The notes under the pieces are model-generated. The model was not told the origin of the DNA and ran no database searches. It saw only the letters and a list, made by a program, of their open reading frames with translations. Shown here piece by piece: positions 1 through 7,624 of a stretch of 11,533 nt of DNA (the stretch's first letter is position 1; the number at the start of each line of letters is the position of its first letter). Position numbers and translations under genes: made by a program. This stretch comes from Thermoleophilia bacterium (lineage in GTDB: Bacteria; Actinomycetota; Thermoleophilia; Gaiellales; F1-60-MAGs149), in the NCBI GenBank assembly GCA_016462095.1, contig JAEMTW010000030.1:1-11533 (forward strand), given 5' to 3'.

Positions 1-1785
1 GGCCAGACCGGCCTTCCCGGCCGGATCGCGACGCGCGCCGACGACGAGATCGACACCACCCGCGTCGGCCATGTGCTCGATCCAGATTCCGTCTAGCTCG
101 AGTCCAGCCGCCTGCTCGACCCGATGCTTCATCGTCGCGAAGGTCTCGGCAGCAAGCTCGGACGTGGTGACGCCAAGCACCACACCGCCCGCGTCGGTCT
201 TGTGCAGCAGTTCAGCAGCGACCGCCTTCATCGCTGCCGGTGCGCCAACTACGTCGAACGCCGCCGCAGCCTCTCCGGCAGTACGGGCGAGCTGGCCGGC
301 AGGGAATGGGATCCCGAGCCCTGCCAAAACCTCGCGGGCTTCCGGGTAGGCCGGAACTGCACTCAGTTCGACCGCGGGAACAGCATTCGCAGTCGAGACG
401 TGCACGATCGGTGGACGCTCGAGCCGCGCCAAAGCCGCAACGGCGTTCTCAATACGAGAAAAAACGGGGACGTTGACTTCGCGCAGGCGCCGGATCGTGG
501 CGTTGCCAGAGGCCTCTTCCATCGACTGGATCACCACAGGCTTGCCGTGTTCGTCGCTACTGCGGGCAATCGCCTCTGCCACCTCGAGTTCGACCTCCCC
601 AGCCACGTACACATACGCACCGTAGCCACCGAAGTAGCCACTCATCAACACCGCATCGACCTCGGGTGCCTTCAACAACACGTCGACGAGACCATGAAAG
701 TTCCACAACAGCGAGGCGTCAACGCCCGCAAGATCGACGGGGTTGTCCGGCTCGTTGTGACGCAAGAGTGGCCGCATAGCCTCTCGCGTGGCCTCGGAGA
801 AAACGGCCATCTCGAGGCCAGCCTCGATCACCGTGTCGCTCGCGACGACGCCATGACCACCACCATCAGCAACGATGCCAATGCGCCGACGCCCCAGCGT
901 CTTGCCGGTGCGCAGCGTCGCCACTGCATCGACAAATTGGCCCGGAGAATCGACAACCACGGCCCCAGCGTCGCGACAGATTGCCCTCAACACCCGCGAC
1001 TCAGCGGCGAGGTTACCCGTGTGCGATGCCGCGGCGTGAGCGCCCGCAGCGGTGCGCCCGCCCGCGAACAGCACGACGGGCTTGACGGCAGCGGCCTCGC
1101 GCACAGCGTCGGCAAAGGCCACGCCATCCCGGGGTGCCTCGATGTAGGCGCCAATCACCTTCGTCGCCTCGTGGTGAGCAAAGTCGAGAATCACGTCAGC
1201 GAGCGTCAAATCCGCCTGGTTACCGACGCTCGCAAAGCGCGTCAAACCGAGCCCGCTGCGCTCGAGCAGCAACGCGACTTCGAGCGCTAGGTTGCCGCTC
1301 TGGGTGGCAAACCCGAGGTCGCCAGACGGAAACGTGCCTCCGTACACGTTGAGTTGACCATGATCGTCGAACAGCCCAAGGCAATTAGGTCCGAGCATCA
1401 CGGCACCCGCAGCACGGACCTCTTCGACCAACGCCTGCTGGACGAGCTCACCCTCAGGACTGGTCTCACCAAACCCCGAGGTGATGATTACCAGCGCCTT
1501 GGCTCCGAGTGCGAGCGATTCGGTGACCGCCTGCGGCACACCGGGCGCAGGGACGACAATCACGGCTAGATCGACCGGTCCGGGGACAGCCGCGATGCTC
1601 GTGTGGACCGGGAGCCCATAGAGCTCGCCACCGCGCAGGCTGACGAAGTGCGTCGTGCGGAGATGCTTCGTCTCGCCAAACGAGCGCGAGACCCAGCCTC
1701 CCCATTTGAACGTGTCCGCCGTCGCCCCAACCAGCAAGACGCTCTTCGGCTCGAACAGCCTGGACAGGTCTCGTCGTTCGGTCAC
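1..1785 (-). CDS. NDP-forming acyl-CoA synthetase, fused alpha/beta type (3' end cut by window edge)
   Basis: The reading frame is open from a GTG at 1785 to the left edge: 595 codons without a stop, missing roughly the last 100 residues of a ~700-residue family. The family makes acyl-CoA from a carboxylate, CoA and ATP (releasing ADP and Pi) in the cytosol through a phosphohistidine. Seen in order: N-terminal CoA-binding Rossmann domain (~8-135, with VLLVGAT and LGPNCLG), ligase-CoA domain (~155-290, with TQSGN at 161-165 and GNQAD near 189), the expected phosphohistidine H255 in SHTG, and the start of an ATP-grasp domain from ~475 with K520 and HKTDAGGV (528-535). The start overlaps the dehydrogenase stop by 4 bp (GTGA), with GGGAG five bases upstream, so it is translationally coupled. 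It is the second such synthetase of the operon. The acyl substrate cannot be told. Confidence 0.9.
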   Translation of the reverse strand, partial: MTERRDLSRLFEPKSVLLVGATADTFKWGGWVSRSFGETKHLRTTHFVSLRGGELYGLPVHTSIAAVPGPVDLAVIVVPAPGVPQAVTESLALGAKALVIITSGFGETSPEGELVQQALVEEVRAAGAVMLGPNCLGLFDDHGQLNVYGGTFPSGDLGFATQSGNLALEVALLLERSGLGLTRFASVGNQADLTLADVILDFAHHEATKVIGAYIEAPRDGVAFADAVREAAAVKPVVLFAGGRTAAGAHAAASHTGNLAAESRVLRAICRDAGAVVVDSPGQFVDAVATLRTGKTLGRRRIGIVADGGGHGVVASDTVIEAGLEMAVFSEATREAMRPLLRHNEPDNPVDLAGVDASLLWNFHGLVDVLLKAPEVDAVLMSGYFGGYGAYVYVAGEVELEVAEAIARSSDEHGKPVVIQSMEEASGNATIRRLREVNVPVFSRIENAVAALARLERPPIVHVSTANAVPAVELSAVPAYPEAREVLAGLGIPFPAGQLARTAGEAAAAFDVVGAPAAMKAVAAELLHKTDAGGVVLGVTTSELAAETFATMKHRVEQAAGLELDGIWIEHMADAGGVDLVVGARRDPAGKAGLA

Positions 1786-2975
1786 ACCGTCTCCCGTGTA
1801 TCGACAGCCAGTGTGGCACTCACACCACGCTTGACCAGCGCATTGCCGACGATCAGGCGCTGGATCTCGGTCGTTCCCTCCCAGATGCGGTCGACGCGGA
1901 GTTCGCGCAAGAATCGCTCGGCGGCGTTACGGCGCATGTAGCCACGCCCACCCCAGACCTGCACCGCGCGATCGGCGCAGACGTACGCGCGTTCCGATGC
2001 AAACAACTTCGCCATCGCGGCCCTGGCATGAATCAACTTCGGAGCCGCGCCGTCATCGAACATCTGCGCGCATTGGTACGTCAAGAGGCGAGCGGCGACG
2101 CAATCTGCTGCCGAATCGGCCAGCGGAAAACTGACGCCCTGAAAGTCCATGATCGGCTGTCCAAACTGCTCGCGCGTGGTTGCCCAGCCGACAGCCTCAT
2201 CGAGCAGGCGCTGCATCGCTCCCACGCAACGGGCGGCGATGTGGATGCGCTCCTCGACGAACCAGGCGTGCTGCCCGGCATCGCCCTGCCCGATCTGGTC
2301 GGGGCCTCCGAGCACTGCCGACTCGGGTACCACGCAGTCAAACCGATACGTCGGGTGCCCATCGGGAAAGACATGCGTAAAGGTTGGGTCGTCGATAATC
2401 TCGACGCCGGCGAGCGGAAGATCAACGAGAAACAGCGTGGGTAGCCGATTCGAGCCGTCGATGACATTCGCCATCACGATCAGATAATCGGCATGGTCAC
2501 CGCTCGTCACGAACCACTTCTCGCCCGTGATGTGAAACCCGCCAGGCACGCGCTCGGCGGTCGCCTCAATGCCCGACGCATCCGAGCCCGCATTGCGCTC
2601 GGTGACGGCATAGGCGTCGGCCCGCTCGCCCGCCAGCGTCGGCAAGAGATATGACTCAATTTGTTCGGGGGTGCCAAGTGCGAGCACGTTGTAGCCCCCG
2701 CCCATCAGCCACCAGAGACCATTGGTGATCCGCCCGAGTTCCTCGTGCACGATCACGTGCTCCATCATCTTCCAACCCTGGCCGCCATGCTCCACGGCAT
2801 GGTTGCCGCCAATCAGACGGGCCTCCTGCGCGAGACGGCGAACCTCGGCCTTGACCTCGGGCGCAACCTTGCCGCCGCTCTCCTCTGCCGCAACCTCATA
2901 CGGCAACAGCGCATCTGCAAATGCGCGTGCGCGCAGCCGAAGGTCGTGCTGCTCAGGGGTTAGGGAGAAATCCAT
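1782..2975 (-). CDS. Acyl-CoA dehydrogenase (FAD-dependent)
   Basis: This 397-residue protein has the usual length and order of an acyl-CoA dehydrogenase, the flavoenzyme that puts an alpha-beta double bond into an acyl-CoA and passes electrons to ETF. Seen: N-terminal helical domain with EHGGQGW (62-68), FAD/substrate motif TERNAGSD (125-132), the middle-domain GEKWFVTSG stretch (151-159), R268-EQFGQPI in the C-terminal domain, QVWGGRGY (339-346) and WEGTTEIQ (365-372). By analogy with medium-chain dehydrogenases E366 is the catalytic base. Residues ~200-240, with an aromatic- and acid-rich segment around FPDGHPTYRF, differ from the usual fatty-acid enzymes, so the substrate may be a branched, short or charged acyl-CoA. 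It starts 17 bp after the upstream synthetase with AAAGGA seven bases before ATG, and overlaps the next synthetase by 4 bp. Confidence 0.93.
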   Translation of the reverse strand: MDFSLTPEQHDLRLRARAFADALLPYEVAAEESGGKVAPEVKAEVRRLAQEARLIGGNHAVEHGGQGWKMMEHVIVHEELGRITNGLWWLMGGGYNVLALGTPEQIESYLLPTLAGERADAYAVTERNAGSDASGIEATAERVPGGFHITGEKWFVTSGDHADYLIVMANVIDGSNRLPTLFLVDLPLAGVEIIDDPTFTHVFPDGHPTYRFDCVVPESAVLGGPDQIGQGDAGQHAWFVEERIHIAARCVGAMQRLLDEAVGWATTREQFGQPIMDFQGVSFPLADSAADCVAARLLTYQCAQMFDDGAAPKLIHARAAMAKLFASERAYVCADRAVQVWGGRGYMRRNAAERFLRELRVDRIWEGTTEIQRLIVGNALVKRGVSATLAVDTRETV

Positions 2976-2992
2976 GGCGAATCCTTTGGTCG

Positions 2993-5026
2993 TTAGTCGC
3001 TCAGGACGATCAATCCGTCAAGGGCCACACCGGTGCCGTCGCGAATGACGAGGGGGTTGACGTCGATCTCGGACACGCGCGGAAAGTCGTGCGCGACGCA
3101 ACCCAGCGCAACCAATGTCTCCGCCACGATCGTTATCTCGGATTCCGCCAGCCGCTGTTGAAGGGGCTGGACAGAGCGCACGAGCCGCTCGGCATCGGCC
3201 TGCGAGATTGGGCCGAGTGCGGCACGCGCGGTGTCACCGAAGGCCTCGGCCCACGAGCCACCCACGCCGACGACGACCACGGGGCCGTAGAGCGGGTCGC
3301 GCACGAGGCCACACAGCACCTCAGTGCCGCCACGAATCTCTTCGCAGACCAGAACCGGCGCTCCGATCTGCTCGGCCGCGGCAGCCGCACGATCTGGATC
3401 GGTGCAGCCAAGAATCACGCCGCCGTACTTCTCTTTGTGCGCCGGGCCGTCAACCTTGACGACGACCGTGGCGTTGATCTCCTCTGCCGCTGCGCGAGCC
3501 TCGGCCGGGTTCGCGGCGCGTAGCTCGCGCGGCGCACGGACGCCGTAGCGACCAAGAACGATCTTGGCATCGGCTTCGGCAAGATGCCCTGCCTCGCGCT
3601 CAAGTTCGGGGCACACAGGCTTGTCCCACGGCGCGGGCGCCTCCGGCTTGGTTGGACGCCACTGGGCCGCTCGCGCGATCGCACGCATGCCCATGCCAGC
3701 ACCGATCAGCACCGGGACGCCACCGCGTACGGCATTCAGCACCGCGGTATCGGACGGATCAGAGACTGCCGTGGAGAGCACGGCACAAAACGTGTCGGTG
3801 GCAAGGGCGACATCGGCCATCGTTGTACACGCGTCCTCCGCGTTCTCGCGCTCACCGTTGGAGAACCGCCACGACTGGTCGATGTTGATGACAACGTTGT
3901 CGACCTCGGGATGCTCTGCGCAACGGCGCACGAGGTCCGGCACGATCTCCTCGGGCTCGCCGAACGCCCAATAGTCAATCGGGTTGTGCACACCGTGGAA
4001 CGGCCAGGCGGCATCGATCTCGGCCGCCAGATCCGTTGGGAGCGTCATTAGAGGCATGCCAGCAGCATCCGAGACATCCGCCACGAGCTCGGCCTCGCCA
4101 CCCGAATTGGTCAGCAAGACCGTGCGTAAACCGCGTGGACGTCGAGGCGTGCCAAGCACCTCGAGCTGCTCAAGCCAGTCGCCGTAGTCGTCGACCCGGA
4201 TCGCGCCGTAGGAGCGACACAGTGCGTCAAACGAGCGGTCCGAGCCGACAATGGCGCCGGTGTGCGCCATCGCATTGCGCGCGGCGACCTCGGAGCGGCC
4301 GACCTTGAGGACCACGACGGGCTTGCCGGCGTCGGATGCGCGCTCCAGCGCAGCGCGAAACGCCACTGGGCGTCGCACGGCTTCAAGGAACAACCCGATT
4401 GCTCGCGTGCGCTCGTCCTCGACATGAAAGGCGAGCCAATCTGCGGCGTCACGACTCGTCTCCGCGCCAATCGAAACGACGTTTCGGAAGCCAATGCGCG
4501 GCCCGAGTGCAAGCAGGGCCTCAGCGATCGAGCCAGAACCGACAATCGCCGCAACACCACCATCCCGAAAACCCGGGCCAACGGTACCCATGTACGGCGA
4601 CGGGCGTTCGGGGACTGCAATACCCATGCAGTTAATCCCGACGCAGACCGCATCCGCAGCATTCAGGCGCTCCCGCACCGCTGCGCGGGCGCTGTCGCCC
4701 TCCTCACCTGCGGCTTCGGCGCCAAGCCCAGGGATTGCGAAGACACGATGCCCCGCAGCGATTGCCTCGTCCAGTGCCGGCACGATCGTGCGTGCCCCGA
4801 GCGCGATCGCGACAACATCCGGCTTAAACGGCACGTCTTTGATGTTCGGCACGCAGCGATGGCCGGCCGCCTGCTCGCGGGTGGGATGCACGCCGATTAC
4901 CTCGCCACCGTGGGTGCTGAGATTTTGCAGCAGGGTGTGGCCGGGGCCCCGCTCCGAGGCGCCGACGACCACAGCACGCTGGATGTTGAGCAACGAAGCA
5001 AAATCGGTCCGTAGGGCGTCGGTCAT
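2993..5026 (-). CDS. NDP-forming acyl-CoA synthetase, fused alpha/beta type (complete, divergent paralogue)
   Basis: The 677-residue protein is a complete fused acetate-CoA-ligase (ADP-forming)-like synthetase. Seen: CoA-binding Rossmann domain (~12-140, VVVGAS; GINCMG in place of the usual GPNCLG), ligase-CoA region (~155-285), expected phosphohistidine H255 in AHTG, and C-terminal ATP-grasp domain (~475-677) with K524, H530-K531 and GGV, RDPLYGPVVVVGVGG (576-590) and EIDVNPL near the end. The motif written TQSG in the neighbouring paralogue is VGSGS here, and GNxAD is GAETSRD, so the CoA/acyl site has diverged. It starts with an ATGA overlap on the 119-residue gene, with GGAG five bases before ATG. 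With the dehydrogenase and the second synthetase it suggests the pathway handles two different acids, or one acid at two stages. That last point is inference. Confidence 0.92.
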   Translation of the reverse strand: MTDALRTDFASLLNIQRAVVVGASERGPGHTLLQNLSTHGGEVIGVHPTREQAAGHRCVPNIKDVPFKPDVVAIALGARTIVPALDEAIAAGHRVFAIPGLGAEAAGEEGDSARAAVRERLNAADAVCVGINCMGIAVPERPSPYMGTVGPGFRDGGVAAIVGSGSIAEALLALGPRIGFRNVVSIGAETSRDAADWLAFHVEDERTRAIGLFLEAVRRPVAFRAALERASDAGKPVVVLKVGRSEVAARNAMAHTGAIVGSDRSFDALCRSYGAIRVDDYGDWLEQLEVLGTPRRPRGLRTVLLTNSGGEAELVADVSDAAGMPLMTLPTDLAAEIDAAWPFHGVHNPIDYWAFGEPEEIVPDLVRRCAEHPEVDNVVINIDQSWRFSNGERENAEDACTTMADVALATDTFCAVLSTAVSDPSDTAVLNAVRGGVPVLIGAGMGMRAIARAAQWRPTKPEAPAPWDKPVCPELEREAGHLAEADAKIVLGRYGVRAPRELRAANPAEARAAAEEINATVVVKVDGPAHKEKYGGVILGCTDPDRAAAAAEQIGAPVLVCEEIRGGTEVLCGLVRDPLYGPVVVVGVGGSWAEAFGDTARAALGPISQADAERLVRSVQPLQQRLAESEITIVAETLVALGCVAHDFPRVSEIDVNPLVIRDGTGVALDGLIVLSD

Positions 5027-5382
5027 CGTGTCTCCAACAGGGTCTCGAGGTGATCAGAGCGTGCCATGTCGGTCTCAGAGAGGACGAGCACTCCGGGTGC
5101 GAGGCGATACTGATCGCGCAGGATCTCGGCGAGGATCTCGGTCTCTGCCATTGCCACCCCCGACTGCGAGCCGCGATCGACGAGGGCGGTCAAAGCGCCA
5201 AGGTAGGTCAGCCACGCTGCCGCATCGCCAGTGCGGATCAGTGCTTCGACGCGCGCTTCTCCCAGCGCATCGTGCGACTCGCCGAGGGCTGCTGTGATGC
5301 GATCGACAAGGAGCGGACCGAAACGCTCAACCTCGGGTGTCAGGCCGAGCCAGTCGTGACGCCCAAAGTTACGGTGCGTCAT
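5023..5382 (-). CDS. Unrecognised 119-residue protein between Rieske oxygenase and acyl-CoA synthetase
   Basis: I do not recognise this protein. It starts MTHRNFGRHDWLGL at the ATG at 5382. The frame is open further upstream, but that part is antisense-like, arginine/serine/threonine-rich shadow sequence inside the oxygenase gene. The chosen ATG gives a 14-bp overlap with the oxygenase stop and an AGGGA-like sequence upstream. The product is acidic, looks mostly helical, and has no cysteine, signal peptide or membrane segment. It is therefore unlikely to be a ferredoxin. Its own stop overlaps the synthetase start (ATGA), so it is translated within the operon. The fixed place between oxygenase and synthetase suggests a helper or small subunit for one of them, but nothing in the sequence proves this. 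Confidence 0.75.
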   Translation of the reverse strand: MTHRNFGRHDWLGLTPEVERFGPLLVDRITAALGESHDALGEARVEALIRTGDAAAWLTYLGALTALVDRGSQSGVAMAETEILAEILRDQYRLAPGVLVLSETDMARSDHLETLLETR

Positions 5383-6616
5383 CGATCCCTGGCACCGCGT
5401 TGCGCAACAGCCCGTGGAAGTGGCCCACCGCGGCCTCGTTGTCGTTGAGCACACCGCGTGTGTAGGTGAGGGAGCCCAGGCCTTGCTGAACCCCATCGCA
5501 GAGCGTGACGTCTTCGTCCATCACCTCGCTGTTGATGCGCTGGTTGAGCGTGCGCAAGAGGCGGCCTTGAAGGGTCTCGTTCGGCGAGCGAAAGACGATC
5601 GCGCAGGTGCGTGTCCGCAGCGGTCCCCGCGGCTGCATCTGCCAAATATCAATGCTCTCGGGATAAACGTCGATGAACTGACCGGGCCAGAGGTGAATAT
5701 AGGTCCACTGATCACGAAGCTCTGCGGGAAATTCGGGCATCGGCTTTCGCACACGCTGATACAGCCGCTCCCTCGCATTACGAGACGGGTTATCTCGCAA
5801 CGGGCCATCGATCCAGACGGCGCGCTCGTAGAGGGTCGGCTTGTACTTCGGATAATCCAGCATCCGCAACAGACTTGGGTGGCCAATCGGCACGTGATAG
5901 CCCTCGAGGTAGTTGTCCGAAAGCGTCTTCCAATTGTGGTCGTACTCGGCATACCAACGCCCATGTTCGGCGGCGGGAATCAGTGCCTTTGCGTCATCAG
6001 TACTGCGCGAGCGCAGCACATCAGGAATGCCCCGCAGGATCTCGCGCGGCTTCCAATCGCGCTGCGTGACCGGTACGAGCTGGTCGATATTCAGCGACTC
6101 GAGCCGCTCGGCGATATCACCGAACCATTCGCGTAGTGGGGCGATCTCGGGGTCCATCGAAACGAAGACGAGTCCGGCAAGCGTGTCGACCTTGAACTCT
6201 GGGAGACGCACAGCGTCGCGGTCGAAGTCCTCACCGAAGCCACGCCCCTCGGGCATCGCCGCGAGCGTGCCATCGAGACGATAGGTCCAGCCGTGGTACG
6301 GGCAGCGCAAGACCTTGCCACACGATCCTGTGCCCGTTGCCAGCTGGGCGGCACGGTGACGACAGACGTTCGAAAAGGCACGAAGCGTTCCGTCGGCATC
6401 GCGCACAACGACGACGGGCTCGCCGGCGATGTTGGTCGTCGTAAAATCGCCTGGCTCGCGAACTTCCGCGACATGGCCCGCGATGATCCACGCGCGGGCG
6501 AAGATCTCGCGACGCTCGCGCTCAAAAATCTCTGGATCCGCGTAGGCCTTGGCGTTGAGCGTGAGCGACGCTCCGCCTGCACGGGTCGGCTTGGCGCGAC
6601 GACGAGTTGTGCTCAT
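5369..6616 (-). CDS. Rieske [2Fe-2S] non-heme iron oxygenase, alpha subunit (carnitine/glycine-betaine monooxygenase-like)
   Basis: The 415-residue protein has the two domains of a Rieske oxygenase alpha subunit. The N-terminal Rieske cluster has CRHR (C85, H87) and CPYHGW (C105, H108). The C-terminal mononuclear iron domain has DNYLEGYHVPIGH, giving H241 and H246, with D369 in MDEDVTLCDGVQQG as the likely third ligand. The bridging acid is Glu (E238). Carnitine, choline and glycine-betaine monooxygenases have Glu here, while classical aromatic dioxygenases have Asp, so hydroxylation/demethylation of a quaternary amine is plausible. About 30 extra residues (~189-220) lie between the two domains compared with the usual layout. 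No beta subunit or reductase is nearby. The start overlaps the TetR stop by 4 bp with AGGAG seven bases upstream. Substrate uncertain. Confidence 0.92.
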   Translation of the reverse strand: MSTTRRRAKPTRAGGASLTLNAKAYADPEIFERERREIFARAWIIAGHVAEVREPGDFTTTNIAGEPVVVVRDADGTLRAFSNVCRHRAAQLATGTGSCGKVLRCPYHGWTYRLDGTLAAMPEGRGFGEDFDRDAVRLPEFKVDTLAGLVFVSMDPEIAPLREWFGDIAERLESLNIDQLVPVTQRDWKPREILRGIPDVLRSRSTDDAKALIPAAEHGRWYAEYDHNWKTLSDNYLEGYHVPIGHPSLLRMLDYPKYKPTLYERAVWIDGPLRDNPSRNARERLYQRVRKPMPEFPAELRDQWTYIHLWPGQFIDVYPESIDIWQMQPRGPLRTRTCAIVFRSPNETLQGRLLRTLNQRINSEVMDEDVTLCDGVQQGLGSLTYTRGVLNDNEAAVGHFHGLLRNAVPGIDDAP

Positions 6617-7239
6617 GCGGTAACTCCTGCCAGACCTAGTTCGGAGACGAGGGACTGCTCGAGCGCTGCCAGTGCCTCTGCTCGCGTGCGCGACTGCACA
6701 ATGACGTGTCCACCCAAACCATCGACGAGCGCGGTCAGGCGCAACGCAGCAGCATCGGCATCGATCTCGGACGAGACGGAACCGTCGTTTTGGGCGACGC
6801 GAATCATCGTTGCCACGCCCCCCACCCAGCGCGTCGACCGATCCGCGACCGACGAACGCAAGGCCTCATTAAACATCGCGAGCCGCTGCATCTCGCTCCA
6901 CAGAATCCAGCCTTCGCGCACGGCAGCATCTTCGGCCAACTCGTGGGACAGGACATCGCGGATGCGCTCGATGGGATCGGCAATCTGCTCGACCCGCTCG
7001 TTGCCTTTACGCGTCTCGCGTCGATCGTGGTACTCGAAGGCTTGGCGGATCAGTTCTTCGCGTGTTGCGAAGTAGTAGTGGAGCAGCGCGTTGGAGACAT
7101 TGGCCTCGCGAGCCACAGCAGCCATCCGCAGGCCCTCGGCACCATCGCGAGCGATCACGACGCAGGCGCAGTCGAGGATTTGCGAAGGACGATCTGTGTC
7201 GGCCGAGCGATCTACGGCGCTGACTAACTGGTCAGTCAT
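6613..7239 (-). CDS. TetR-family transcriptional regulator, BetI-like
   Basis: The 208-residue protein has an N-terminal TetR DNA-binding domain (~17-64), with the helix-turn-helix around LRMAAVAREANVSNALLHYYF (38-57, the recognition helix ending in HYYF) followed by TREELI. The C-terminal ligand domain resembles BetI-type repressors: EGWILWSEMQRLAMFNEALR (109-128) and LRLTALVDGLGG (167-177). It is the first gene of the six-gene catabolic operon and overlaps the oxygenase by ATGA, so it very probably represses its own transcript and is released by a pathway ligand. The ATG at 7239 has no Shine-Dalgarno. Instead TAGTGT lies 7 nt upstream, suggesting a leaderless message, and a palindrome covers codons 1-7. 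The BetI resemblance agrees with a betaine-like substrate for the adjacent oxygenase but does not prove it. Confidence 0.92.
   Translation of the reverse strand: MTDQLVSAVDRSADTDRPSQILDCACVVIARDGAEGLRMAAVAREANVSNALLHYYFATREELIRQAFEYHDRRETRKGNERVEQIADPIERIRDVLSHELAEDAAVREGWILWSEMQRLAMFNEALRSSVADRSTRWVGGVATMIRVAQNDGSVSSEIDADAAALRLTALVDGLGGHVIVQSRTRAEALAALEQSLVSELGLAGVTA
7221..7238. promoter_or_regulatory. Operator-like palindrome over the TetR start codon
   Basis: On the minus strand TGACTGACC-AGTTAGTCA is an 18-bp inverted repeat, with 7 of 9 half-site positions complementary. Size, symmetry and the ACTGAC/GTYAGT half-sites are like those of TetR-family operators. It covers codons 1-7 of the TetR gene. 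If transcription starts at the A of ATG (7239), it spans about +2 to +19, where a bound dimer would block initiation or escape. I saw no second copy by eye. Confidence 0.6.
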
Positions 7240-7246
7240 GACCGAA

Positions 7247-7252
7247 ACACTA
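7247..7252 (-). promoter_or_regulatory. Probable -10 box (TAGTGT) of the TetR-led operon, leaderless
   Basis: TAGTGT fits the actinobacterial -10 pattern TANNNT and ends 7 nt before the ATG at 7239. No Shine-Dalgarno lies between, so transcription most likely starts at or next to the start codon. No clear -35 box is visible. The whole gap to the upstream TPR gene is 22 bp, so the rest of the promoter lies in the TPR 3' end. Confidence 0.55.
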
Positions 7253-7261
7253 CCGCATGCG

Positions 7262-7618
7262 TCAGGCGGGCGAATCGACCGACTCGAGCGCGGACTGGTA
7301 CGCCTGATCCCCCGGGCGCAGCCACGTGGCCAATCTAAACTGCCCCCGCGCCGCCGTCAAGTCGCCGAGTCCCTGCAAGGCGCGCCCGTGCAAGAAATAG
7401 GCGTAGTGATCGTTAGGCGAGCATTCGACGGCCGCCTCGGCCTCTGGCAGCGCATCGCGATAGCGGCGAGCCCGCAGATAGGCGATGGCGAGCGCCTCGC
7501 GAATCGACCCCGATTCCGGCGAGAGATCACGCGCCTGCTCAAGCGGTGGAATCGCGGCCAGGTACTCCCCAGCCGACAAATGCGACCGGCCTTCGACGTA
7601 GAGCTCGTAGACATCCAT
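7262..7618 (-). CDS. Small tetratricopeptide-repeat protein
   Basis: The 118-residue protein is made almost wholly of three TPR units, at about 3-36, 37-70 and 71-104. The repeats show the A/G-x-Y/F and P-x-N/D pattern, for example YLRARRYRDALPEAEAAV and SPND. TPR proteins are scaffolds for protein binding and have no catalysis. No signal peptide or membrane segment is seen, so it is probably cytosolic. It lies 9 bp after the Nudix stop in the same direction. It has its own -10-like TAAAAT and no Shine-Dalgarno, so it may be expressed independently of the Nudix gene. Its partner is unknown. It resembles short TPR proteins I associate with Thermoleophilia genomes, which is from memory and not checked. 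Confidence 0.85.
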   Translation of the reverse strand: MDVYELYVEGRSHLSAGEYLAAIPPLEQARDLSPESGSIREALAIAYLRARRYRDALPEAEAAVECSPNDHYAYFLHGRALQGLGDLTAARGQFRLATWLRPGDQAYQSALESVDSPA

Positions 7619-7624
7619 GACTCG

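Noticed and set aside
124..1290. 388-codon open frame on the plus strand
   Set aside because: It lies antisense to the left-edge acyl-CoA synthetase, which has intact family motifs. Its composition (Arg/His/Ser-rich, no domain) is that of a shadow frame in GC-rich DNA.
4262..5014. 250-codon open frame on the plus strand
   Set aside because: It opposes the N-terminal part of the complete synthetase, shows no recognisable motif and has no credible start signal.
5383..5496. N-terminal extension of the 119-residue protein to an ATG at 5496
   Set aside because: The extra 38 residues lie wholly within the oxygenase 3' end, are Thr/Arg/Cys-rich shadow sequence, and the internal ATG at 5382 gives a normal operon overlap.
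5414..6136. 240-codon open frame on the plus strand
   Set aside because: It is antisense to the Rieske oxygenase, whose iron-binding motifs prove the minus-strand reading.
7254..7261. Perfect 8-bp palindrome CGCATGCG just upstream of the TetR -10 box
   Set aside because: It is short, and self-complementary octamers are common in GC-rich DNA. The longer palindrome at 7221-7238 is the better operator candidate.
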